Under the pieces are notes generated by a model. That model did not search any database and was not told the DNA's origin. It was given only the letters and a program-made list of their open reading frames with translations. Both the position numbers and the translations under genes were made by a program. Of a stretch of DNA of 16,997 nt, positions 1 to 6,872 are shown in pieces (within the stretch, counting starts at the first letter, position 1; every line of letters begins with the position of its first letter). This stretch comes from an uncultured Chloroflexota bacterium (GTDB lineage: Bacteria; Chloroflexota; Limnocylindria; Limnocylindrales; Limnocylindraceae): contig CAINCM010000047.1 in NCBI GenBank assembly GCA_903847005.1, positions 1 to 16,997 of the forward strand. The letters are read 5' to 3'.

Positions 1-949
1 AGGCGAGCATCCGATTGTCGGCATTGCCCTCGAATGGCGCACCGTATCCAAGTTGCAGAGCACGTATGTCGAGGCGCTGCCTAAACTGGTGGAGGCTGAT
101 GGCCGCATCCACACCACCTTTCAGCAGTCCGTTGCCGCCACGGGTCGGTTGAGCAGCGTAGATCCGAATCTTCAGAACATTCCCGTCCGAACGGAGTTGG
201 GGAGGAGGATTCGGCGCGCCTTTGTCGCCGCGCCGGGTCATCGGTTGGTGGCCGCCGATTACAGCCAGATCGAGTTGCGCATCTTGGCGCATGTGACGCG
301 CGATCCTCACCTCATCGCAGCGTTTGCGGCGGGAGAGGATATTCACCGTGCCACCGCGTCGCGGGTGCTCGAGAAGCCGCTGGACCAGGTAGACGAGGGC
401 GAGCGAGCGATGGCCAAGATGGTGAACTTCGGCATTGCCTACGGCATGGGTGATTTCGGCCTGGCGACACGAGCTGGGATCTCTCGGGACGCGGCCAAGT
501 CGTTCATCGCAGGGTATTTCGAGCGCTACCCGGGTATCAAGCGCTACATCGACACGATCAAGGTCGAGGCGCGTACCCACGGTGCCGTCACAACCCAACT
601 TGGTCGCCGTCGGCCCATCCCCGAACTTCGTGCGGCAAACCCGGCGCTGCGGGCTGCTGGTGAGCGGGCGGCCATCAACCACCCGATCCAGGGTACTGCG
701 GCCGACATCATCAAGGTCGCGATGATTCGACTCGGTCCGCGCCTTCGAGAGGCTGGTCTCTCGGCGTGCCTGATCCTTCAAGTCCACGACGAACTGCTCC
801 TCGAGGCGCCGGTCGCCGAAGTCGACCGACTTGTGCCGCTTCTCGTCGAGACGATGGAGGGAGCGCTCGCCCTCGATGTTCCGCTCACCGTGGAAGCGAA
901 GGTGGGGCTCCGTTGGGATGAGATGCAACGGTGGGGCGGGCATGCCTGA
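1..949 (+). CDS. polA: DNA polymerase I, C-terminal polymerase domain (5' partial)
   Basis: This is the last 315 or so residues of a family A DNA polymerase. Its reading frame is already open at base 2, so the 5' exonuclease and proofreading regions lie outside the window. Pol I fills gaps in repair and lagging-strand synthesis. The three polymerase motifs are visible: motif A (DYSQIELR, around bases 257-280), motif B or O-helix (R-x3-K-x3-F-G-x2-Y-G, around 403-450) and motif C (QVHDELLLE, around 780-805). The catalytic aspartates of motifs A and C are present, so the polymerase site looks active. The aromatic residue of the O-helix is Phe, as in E. coli and Taq, so normal discrimination against dideoxynucleotides is expected. 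The stop codon overlaps the mutM start by 8 bases, which suggests translational coupling. Whether the missing part keeps a 3'-5' exonuclease cannot be seen. Confidence 0.97.
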   Translation, partial: GEHPIVGIALEWRTVSKLQSTYVEALPKLVEADGRIHTTFQQSVAATGRLSSVDPNLQNIPVRTELGRRIRRAFVAAPGHRLVAADYSQIELRILAHVTRDPHLIAAFAAGEDIHRATASRVLEKPLDQVDEGERAMAKMVNFGIAYGMGDFGLATRAGISRDAAKSFIAGYFERYPGIKRYIDTIKVEARTHGAVTTQLGRRRPIPELRAANPALRAAGERAAINHPIQGTAADIIKVAMIRLGPRLREAGLSACLILQVHDELLLEAPVAEVDRLVPLLVETMEGALALDVPLTVEAKVGLRWDEMQRWGGHA

Positions 950-1958
950 GCTCCCTGAGGTGGAAACCGTTGCACGCGATCTGGCGCGGCTCGTCGGAGG
1001 AGCGACGATTCACACGGGACGGATCATACGCGCTGCGAATCTGAGCACGCCGGACACCGAGACGTTCGCTCGTGCGATCGCCGGCCGTCGCATCGAAGGA
1101 GTGCGCCGCCGTGCGAAGTGGGTGCTCGTGGACCTCGACGGTGGTCTGATCCTCATGGTGCACCTTCGGATGACGGGACAGCTGATCGTGCTGCCGCAGA
1201 GCGCAACGCCCGACCGGTATGTTCGAGCCGAACTCCAGCTCAACGATCGCCGCGTCATTCGCTTTCGCGACGTGCGTGCATTCGGCAGGCTCGCGCTCGT
1301 GGCTCGACGGGCCGATGGGAGCCCCTCTCGCTCTCTCGATCCGCGTGATGACGCGGCGCTGAGCGGGCATGGTCCCGAGCCGCTTGAGGCGACCTTCACT
1401 GTGTCGCGATTCACCAGTGACCTGAAACGGCGCCGAGGTCGGCTGAAGAGCCTGCTCCTCGATCAGCGATTCATCGCCGGTCTCGGAAACATCTATGTGG
1501 ACGAAGCGCTCTGGCGCGCGCGTCTCCATCCGCTTGCGACGGCCGCATCGCTCAGGGCGGCGGAGGCGGAGAGGCTCCACAGCGCAATCGTCGCGCTCCT
1601 CACCGAGGCGGTTGCAGCGCGCGGTTCCTCTATCGACGATTACACCGGCCCGGACGGAGATGGGGCGATGCAGGAGCGCCTTGCGGTGTACCAGCGCGGC
1701 GGTCAGCCATGCCTGCGATGCGGCGGCGTGATCCGTCGTGTGCTGCTCGGCGGTCGTGGAACGCACTTCTGCCCCCGCTGTCAACCGCTGCCACGAGGTC
1801 GGCGTGCCGCTGGGTCGAAGCGAGACTTGATGCCCACCGCGACGACGCGTCGAGGTCCGCGGTGGAGCGAGGCGCTCACGGAGGGGAGTGCTGGGGCCAC
1901 CGCTGCAGAGCGCGCGGCAGCGCGACGTCGCGCGGTGCGTCTCGGAGGCGCGCGATGA
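942..1958 (+). CDS. mutM: Formamidopyrimidine-DNA glycosylase (Fpg/MutM) with basic C-terminal tail
   Basis: This bifunctional base-excision enzyme removes 8-oxoguanine and formamidopyrimidines and nicks the abasic site. The 338-residue protein starts with MPELPEVE, giving the catalytic N-terminal Pro (P2) and Glu (E3) after Met removal, which fixes the start at 942. K59 in RRRAKW matches the conserved catalytic-loop lysine. The H2TH region contains the DNA-contacting GLGNIYVDEALW segment. A complete C4 zinc finger follows (C257, C260, C277, C280). The family is usually about 270-290 residues and ends just after the finger. Here a further 58 Arg/Ala-rich residues follow, and their function is unknown. 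The upstream G-rich stretch is only a weak ribosome binding site, so translation is probably coupled to polA through the 8-base overlap. The stop overlaps the next gene as ATGA. Confidence 0.96.
   Translation: MPELPEVETVARDLARLVGGATIHTGRIIRAANLSTPDTETFARAIAGRRIEGVRRRAKWVLVDLDGGLILMVHLRMTGQLIVLPQSATPDRYVRAELQLNDRRVIRFRDVRAFGRLALVARRADGSPSRSLDPRDDAALSGHGPEPLEATFTVSRFTSDLKRRRGRLKSLLLDQRFIAGLGNIYVDEALWRARLHPLATAASLRAAEAERLHSAIVALLTEAVAARGSSIDDYTGPDGDGAMQERLAVYQRGGQPCLRCGGVIRRVLLGGRGTHFCPRCQPLPRGRRAAGSKRDLMPTATTRRGPRWSEALTEGSAGATAAERAAARRRAVRLGGAR
1944..1948 (+). promoter_or_regulatory. Shine-Dalgarno site for the ABC-F gene
   Basis: GGAGG lies 6 bases before the ATG at 1955. It decides the start: the same frame is open back to 1709, but that upstream part only mirrors the mutM tail, and the protein from 1955 begins as ABC-F proteins do, with the first beta strand of an ATPase domain. 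Confidence 0.8.
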
Positions 1959-3910
1959 GCATCCTTGCACTGAGCGGTGTGGGGCGCGAGATCGGCGCGG
2001 CCACGATCCTCGATGACGTCAGCGTCAGCGTGGCGGCAGGCGAACGCATCGGTCTCGTTGGCCCAAACGGCGCGGGGAAGACCACGCTGCTGCGCATGAT
2101 GGTGGGGCGAGACGAGCCGGACCGAGGTCGCGTGGATCGCGCGCGAGGTGTGAGGATCGAGGTGCTGGCGCAGGAGTCCTCACACGATCAACAGCTGCTG
2201 GGAGCGGCCACGTTGACGGAGGCGGTCAGAGGCGGCGCCGTCGAGATCGCAACGATTGCGAAGGAGCTGCACGATGCCGAGGCGATCGGCAGCGTGTCGA
2301 CGCCAGAGTATGCCGCTGCGCGTCAGCGCTTCGACGTGCTCGAGGGGTACACCCTCGACGATCGAGTCGCAGCGGCGCTGCGCGGTCTCGGATTTCCCTC
2401 GGCGAGACACGGAGAGTCGCCAACGAGGCTCTCCGGCGGTGAGCAGACGCGGGTTGCGCTTGCGCGACTTGTGATCGCCGACCCGGACCTCCTCCTCCTC
2501 GACGAACCGACCAATCACCTGGATGTGGAGGCCATCGAGTGGCTCGAGGGGGCGCTGCGCGCTCGGGCCGGAGCCCTCGTCGTGGCGAGCCACGACCGAT
2601 CCTTCCTCGATGCCGTCGTCGATCGGGTGTGGGAGGTGCGCAACCACAAGGTCACGCGATTCCGCGGGAACTACTCGGCCTATGCACATCAGCGCGAAGC
2701 GAATGAAGCGGATGCTGAGCGAGATCTCGAGCGCCGGACGAAGCAGATTGCGCGAGAGCGTGAGTTGATCCAGACGTATCGCAGCCACCGGAAGCACGGC
2801 AAGATGCACGAGCATGAGCGGAGACTCGCGGCGATCGAGCCGGTGGTCGCGCCGCGGCGTCGCGCCACGCTTGCGATATCCGCCGCTACGGCGGGCCACG
2901 GCCCCGCGGAGCCGGTGCGACTCGTGGAGGTAGAGGTGGGATACCGTGAGCCAGCGCGTCGCGTGATCGCACGAGCGGAGAGCATTTCCCTCCGGCGTGG
3001 CGATCGGGTGGGCATCGTTGGACCGAACGGAGCGGGAAAGACGACGCTCCTCAAGAGCATCGCAGGGCTGCTCGCACCGTTGAGCGGGGAGATACACCTG
3101 GCACAGGGAGTGGTCCCAGCGTATCTCGCGCAGGTGCGCGCCGCGGGGCTCCACGGCGCCACCGTCATCGACGCGCTTCGGGCTGCTGTTCCCGTGGAGG
3201 CCGCCGCGGCTCGTGCCCACCTCGCCCGATTCCTCTTCCGTGGCGACGAGATAAACAAGGAGGTGGCGGTGCTCTCCGGAGGCGAACGCAGTCGCCTCGA
3301 GCTCGCAATCCTCGGTCTCCTTCCGTCGAATCTCCTCCTTCTCGACGAGCCGACAAACCATCTTGATGTCGACGCGTGCGAATCCCTCGAGCGATTCCTC
3401 CTCGAGGGCGAGCGGACGATGCTCTTGGTGAGTCATGACCGTCGCCTTCTGGAGCGCGTGTGCACGCAGCTCTGGGTGGTGAGCGGCGGATCTGTCGTGC
3501 GATTCGACGGCGGATGGCGTGCGTGGCGTCATGCGGTCGCGGAAGGGTGGACCGTCGCCAACGCAGCGGTTCGGATCAGCGCGCCGCGTGGACGTGCGCA
3601 CGATGGCGGGCCGGCCTCGGCCGGGAGCACGAGGTCCACGTCGACACCAGAAACGGCGGCACCGCCGAAGGCTCGGAAAGGGCCGGCCCTCAGCAAGGAA
3701 CAGGCGCGTCGTCGCCGAGCGGCCATCGATGCGGATCTCGAGCGACTCGGGCTGCGCAAGTCGCAGCTCGAACTGGACCTTCTCGACCCGAAGGTTCTCG
3801 ACTCGTACACTGAGATCGCGCGCGTGACGAGCGAGCTTGCCGATGTGTCGACGGCGCTCGCCGCTGCAGAAGAGGCCTGGCTCGCGCTGGAGGGGGAGGC
3901 GACCGCATGA
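1955..3910 (+). CDS. ABC-F family ATPase (Uup/EttA-like, ribosome-associated)
   Basis: The 651-residue protein has two ABC ATPase domains and no membrane segments, the ABC-F architecture. Members bind the ribosomal E site and act as translation factors or antibiotic-protection proteins. Domain 1 has a Walker A (GPNGAGKTT, residues 36-44), a signature LSGGEQ (about 159-164) and a Walker B running into DEPTNHLD (about 178-190). A charged linker rich in Arg, Lys and Glu follows (about 245-310), in the position of the P-site-tRNA interaction motif. Domain 2 repeats Walker A (about 355), LSGGE (about 440) and DEPTNHLD (about 463). After a Pro/Ser/Thr-rich spacer the protein ends in a charged helical segment (about 570-651) that looks like the coiled-coil C-terminal domain of Uup-type members. 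The gene overlaps mutM and coaE by ATGA at both ends. The exact subfamily cannot be fixed by eye. A transporter ATPase is unlikely because both ABC domains are fused and no permease is nearby. Confidence 0.93.
   Translation: MSILALSGVGREIGAATILDDVSVSVAAGERIGLVGPNGAGKTTLLRMMVGRDEPDRGRVDRARGVRIEVLAQESSHDQQLLGAATLTEAVRGGAVEIATIAKELHDAEAIGSVSTPEYAAARQRFDVLEGYTLDDRVAAALRGLGFPSARHGESPTRLSGGEQTRVALARLVIADPDLLLLDEPTNHLDVEAIEWLEGALRARAGALVVASHDRSFLDAVVDRVWEVRNHKVTRFRGNYSAYAHQREANEADAERDLERRTKQIARERELIQTYRSHRKHGKMHEHERRLAAIEPVVAPRRRATLAISAATAGHGPAEPVRLVEVEVGYREPARRVIARAESISLRRGDRVGIVGPNGAGKTTLLKSIAGLLAPLSGEIHLAQGVVPAYLAQVRAAGLHGATVIDALRAAVPVEAAAARAHLARFLFRGDEINKEVAVLSGGERSRLELAILGLLPSNLLLLDEPTNHLDVDACESLERFLLEGERTMLLVSHDRRLLERVCTQLWVVSGGSVVRFDGGWRAWRHAVAEGWTVANAAVRISAPRGRAHDGGPASAGSTRSTSTPETAAPPKARKGPALSKEQARRRRAAIDADLERLGLRKSQLELDLLDPKVLDSYTEIARVTSELADVSTALAAAEEAWLALEGEATA
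3892..3899 (+). promoter_or_regulatory. Shine-Dalgarno site for coaE
   Basis: A purine-rich GGGGGAGG lies 7 bases before the ATG at 3907, inside the last codons of the ABC-F gene. Together with the ATGA stop/start overlap it supports that start and coupled translation. Confidence 0.75.
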
Positions 3911-4554
3911 GAGCGATCGGCGTTGCTGGACCGATCGGTGCGGGGAAGAGTCGCATCGTGAAGGCGCTCACGGAGGATCGTGCGCTGGCCCGCGACCTCG
4001 GCGGCGAAATACTCGCGATCGATGCGGACGCCGTGTTGCGGGAAGCACGAAAGAGTTCTCCCTCACTGCAACGCGAGATCGCAGCGCTCGTCCCAGAGGC
4101 TCGACGCGAAGACGGGAGCCTCGACAGCACACGACTTGCGTCGGCTGCGTTCGAGCGGCCCGATCTGTTGCGTGCCCTCGAGGCACTCCAGTGGCCGCTG
4201 GCCCGAGAGGCCATCAACCGCGCGCGTCACACGGGAGAGGCGAGCGGCGCGGCGCTCCTCCTCGTCGAGGCCATCGCGCTGATCGACTCGGGCCTTGCCG
4301 AGACGTTGGACGGAGTGCTCCTCGTCGATGCCCCGCGCGAGATACGAGCGTCGCGACTGTTGGATCGCGGGCTGACCGCTGAAGAGATCGGTCGGCGAGA
4401 GGCCGCCCAGTCGGGACTTCGCACTCGACTCCTCGCGGCAGGAGCGATCCCGATCGATGCTGGACGAACGGCCGACGAGGCTGCGGCCGCCGCGGCAGAT
4501 GCGCTGCGCCTTCTATGCTCAACGGGTGAAGGCAACTCCAATCCAGCCGGCTGA
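3907..4554 (+). CDS. coaE: Dephospho-CoA kinase (divergent)
   Basis: The 215-residue P-loop kinase probably catalyses the last step of coenzyme A synthesis, phosphorylating the 3'-OH of dephospho-CoA with ATP in the cytoplasm. The N-terminus has a Walker A of the form GxxGxGKS (GPIGAGKS, residues 8-15) and an acidic DAD motif (about 39-41), both typical of CoaE. Further family landmarks are DGSLD before the lid region, [12 protein letters not shown] where the usual P-L-L-F-E motif lies, LLVDAPREI with an Arg-rich lid, and RREAAQ. The length matches the family (about 200). The call is also supported by gene order, since polA-mutM-coaE neighbourhoods are known in high-GC bacteria. Several motifs are looser than in E. 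coli CoaE, so another small nucleoside or nucleotide kinase is possible. The end overlaps the uvrB start by 29 bases in another frame. Confidence 0.8.
   Translation: MRAIGVAGPIGAGKSRIVKALTEDRALARDLGGEILAIDADAVLREARKSSPSLQREIAALVPEARREDGSLDSTRLASAAFERPDLLRALEALQWPLAREAINRARHTGEASGAALLLVEAIALIDSGLAETLDGVLLVDAPREIRASRLLDRGLTAEEIGRREAAQSGLRTRLLAAGAIPIDAGRTADEAAAAAADALRLLCSTGEGNSNPAG
4514..4519 (+). promoter_or_regulatory. Putative -10 element of a leaderless uvrB promoter
   Basis: TATGCT fits the TANNNT -10 consensus and ends 6 bases before the GTG at 4526, so transcription would start at or next to the start codon. No Shine-Dalgarno sequence precedes that GTG, and I see no convincing -35 box. 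The element lies within the 3' end of coaE and would give uvrB its own transcript. The evidence is motif and spacing only. Confidence 0.45.
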
Positions 4555-6871
4555 TCACACCCCCGCACCCGGTGCGGCCTTCGCGCTGCGCTCAGACTTC
4601 CAGCCGACCGGGGATCAGCCGAAGGCGATTGCAGCGCTTGTGGAGGGGCTTCGCGCCGAACTCCAACATCAGGTTCTCCTGGGGGCAACGGGGACGGGGA
4701 AGACCTTCACCATCGCGAACGTCATCCAGCAGGTGCAGCGTCCCACGCTTGTGCTTGCACACAACAAGACGCTTGCAGCACAGCTCTACTCAGAGCTCAA
4801 GGAGTTCTTCCCCGAAAATGCGGTGGAGTATTTCGTCTCCTATTTCGACTATTACCAACCAGAGGCCTATCTGCCGCGATCTGACACCTACATCGAGAAG
4901 GACTCGAGCCGCAACGATGAGATTGATCAGCTGCGCCATGCGGCCACCAAGGCACTCTTCGAACGTCGCGACACGATCATCGTGGCGTCAGTCAGCTGCA
5001 TCTACGGCCTGGGCGCACCGGTCGACTACGGAGCCACGATCCTCCGGGTGCGCAAGGCGGGGAAGTACCGCCGCGATGCGATCCTTCGGCACCTCGTCGA
5101 CCTTCAGTATCAGCGCAACGACGCCACGCTCGGGCGTGCGAAGTTCCGCGTCCGCGGCGACACGATCGAGGTGCAGCCCGCGGGCGAAGAGACGATCCTG
5201 CGCGTCGAGTTCTTCGGTGATGAGGTCGAGCGCATCGCCGAGGTAGATCCCCTCACAGGCGAGATCCTTGCGGAGCGCAACGAGATGGTGATCTATCCCG
5301 CCACGCACTACGTGACCCCAACTGAGAAGCTTGCCGAAGCGATTCGCGACATCGAGAACGAGATGGCCACTCGGTGCGGCGAACTCGAGGCCTCCGGCAA
5401 GGTCCTCGAGGCGGCGCGCCTTCGGCAGCGGACAACCTTCGACCTGGAGATGATGCGCGAGGTGGGCTACTGCTCGGGGATCGAAAACTACTCGCGCCAC
5501 CTCTCGCGACGGGCGCCGGGCTCACGCCCGTGGACGCTGCTCGACTACTTCCCTGCAGACTGGCTCCTCGTGGTCGACGAGAGCCACATGAGCATCCCGC
5601 AGGTGGTCGGAATGTACAAGAACGACCGCTCGCGCAAGGAGATTCTCGTCGACTTCGGATTCCGACTTCCAAGCGCGCTCGACAACCGACCGCTCACCTT
5701 CGAGGAGTTCGAGGAGAGCATCCGCCAAGCGATCTACGTCTCTGCAACGCCGGGAAGCTTCGAGATGTCCAAACAGGAGCGCGTGGTCGAACAGCTCATC
5801 CGACCGACAGGGGTGGTCGATCCGAAGATCACCGTCGTGCCGACCAGCGGACAGATCGACGACCTGATGAAACGCGTCCAGGAGAGGATCGCGCGGCGCG
5901 AGCGGGTGATCATCACCACGCTGACCAAGCGCATGGCCGAAGAGTTGGCCGCCTACCTCGAGGAGGCCGGGGTCCGCGTCCGCTACCTCCACAGCGAGAT
6001 CGACACACTTGAACGGGTCGAGATCCTCCGGGACCTTCGCCTCGGCGTGTTCGACGTGATCGTCGGGATCAACCTGCTGCGCGAAGGAATCGACCTTCCG
6101 GAGGTGACGCTCGTCGCCATTCTCGATGCGGACAAGGAGGGCTTCCTCCGGAGTGCCTGGGCCCTCATCCAAACGGTCGGACGCGCAGCGCGCAACATCG
6201 GCGGCGAGGTGGTCTTCTACGCCGACAAGGTGACCGATTCGATGCGCGTTGCGATCACCGAGACGGATCGACGACGCGGGATCCAGGAGCGATGGAACGC
6301 GACCCACGGCATCACCGCGACCACGATCAGCAAGCCGATTCGCGATCTCAACGACCGGCTTCGGAGCGTGGCCGAGAAGGCGGACTCGTACGCCGGCGGG
6401 AAGGGCGGGGCGCTGAGCGAGATCGGTCGCAGCGAGATCGAGAAGATGGTGAAGCAACTAGAGGCACAGATGCGACTCGCCGCGAAAGAACTGGAGTTCG
6501 AGCGTGCCGCCTCCATTCGCGATGAGCTGCGCAGCCTGCGTCGCGGGGTGCTCGAAGAAGATGCCGCGGTGAGGATTGCGCGCCTTGCCGAGCGTGCCGC
6601 CGACGATGCTGCCGAGCCTCGTGGTCGCGATCTGATGCCGAGGCGCGTGGCGAGCGGGACGGCACGCACCGTGGTCGCACCCGCGCTCGACACCGCTGCC
6701 GACTGGCTGCCCGGGCTTCGCGACGAGCACGAGGAGTCTGACGAGTCTGCGGAGGCTCTTGAGCTGCCGCGGGGAAGCGATTCGGTACCCTCACGGCGAC
6801 GCACGTGGGATCCGAGCGTGACCCCGAATGTGATCAAGCGCCGCGGCGAACGTCCGCGCAGAAGGGGCTGA
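4526..6871 (+). CDS. uvrB: Excinuclease ABC subunit B, with long C-terminal tail
   Basis: UvrB is the damage-verifying helicase-like subunit of nucleotide excision repair. It is loaded by UvrA and then recruits UvrC. From the chosen GTG the protein has 781 residues. It shows Walker A GATGTGKT (53-60), the Tyr-rich beta-hairpin that clamps DNA (from about 102, [16 protein letters not shown]), the Walker B box DESH (351-354), the SATPG motif, and QTVGRAARN, the Arg-finger motif VI. A UVR domain that binds UvrC spans about 637-675. Some 106 residues follow, including an acidic Glu/Asp/Ser patch and a basic [10 protein letters not shown] end; E. coli UvrB (673 residues) has no such tail. The start is uncertain: an in-frame ATG at 4499 exists, but neither start has a ribosome binding site, and the -10-like hexamer just before 4526 favours the GTG. 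The gene overlaps coaE by 29 bases and is followed at once by uvrA. Confidence 0.97.
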   Translation: MKATPIQPADHTPAPGAAFALRSDFQPTGDQPKAIAALVEGLRAELQHQVLLGATGTGKTFTIANVIQQVQRPTLVLAHNKTLAAQLYSELKEFFPENAVEYFVSYFDYYQPEAYLPRSDTYIEKDSSRNDEIDQLRHAATKALFERRDTIIVASVSCIYGLGAPVDYGATILRVRKAGKYRRDAILRHLVDLQYQRNDATLGRAKFRVRGDTIEVQPAGEETILRVEFFGDEVERIAEVDPLTGEILAERNEMVIYPATHYVTPTEKLAEAIRDIENEMATRCGELEASGKVLEAARLRQRTTFDLEMMREVGYCSGIENYSRHLSRRAPGSRPWTLLDYFPADWLLVVDESHMSIPQVVGMYKNDRSRKEILVDFGFRLPSALDNRPLTFEEFEESIRQAIYVSATPGSFEMSKQERVVEQLIRPTGVVDPKITVVPTSGQIDDLMKRVQERIARRERVIITTLTKRMAEELAAYLEEAGVRVRYLHSEIDTLERVEILRDLRLGVFDVIVGINLLREGIDLPEVTLVAILDADKEGFLRSAWALIQTVGRAARNIGGEVVFYADKVTDSMRVAITETDRRRGIQERWNATHGITATTISKPIRDLNDRLRSVAEKADSYAGGKGGALSEIGRSEIEKMVKQLEAQMRLAAKELEFERAASIRDELRSLRRGVLEEDAAVRIARLAERAADDAAEPRGRDLMPRRVASGTARTVVAPALDTAADWLPGLRDEHEESDESAEALELPRGSDSVPSRRRTWDPSVTPNVIKRRGERPRRRG
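6860..6867 (+). promoter_or_regulatory. Shine-Dalgarno site for uvrA
   Basis: AGAAGGGG lies 5 bases before the GTG at 6873, inside the last codons of uvrB. It supports the GTG start and translation from a shared uvrB-uvrA message. Confidence 0.7.
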
Positions 6872-6872
6872 A

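Noticed and set aside
1709..1954. N-terminal extension of the ABC-F protein from an ATG at 1709
   Set aside because: The extra 82 residues only mirror the mutM tail in another frame, and a GGAGG sits at ideal distance from the ATG at 1955.
885..1970. Minus-strand open frame of 361 codons opposite mutM
   Set aside because: It covers mutM and both its junctions and shows no domain or credible initiation context; antisense shadow.
2180..3601. Minus-strand open frame of 473 codons opposite the ABC-F gene
   Set aside because: It lies wholly antisense to a gene with intact motifs and has no recognisable domain. High-GC coding DNA often leaves long open antisense frames.
5522..6457. Minus-strand open frame of 311 codons opposite uvrB
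   Set aside because: It is antisense to helicase motifs under strong constraint, with no family resemblance.
6488..6499. GAAC-N4-GTTC palindrome resembling the core of a Gram-positive LexA (SOS) box
   Set aside because: It lies deep inside uvrB in codons for a conserved UVR-domain stretch and its centre does not fit the known consensus. No similar box was seen before uvrB, uvrA, secD or recJ.
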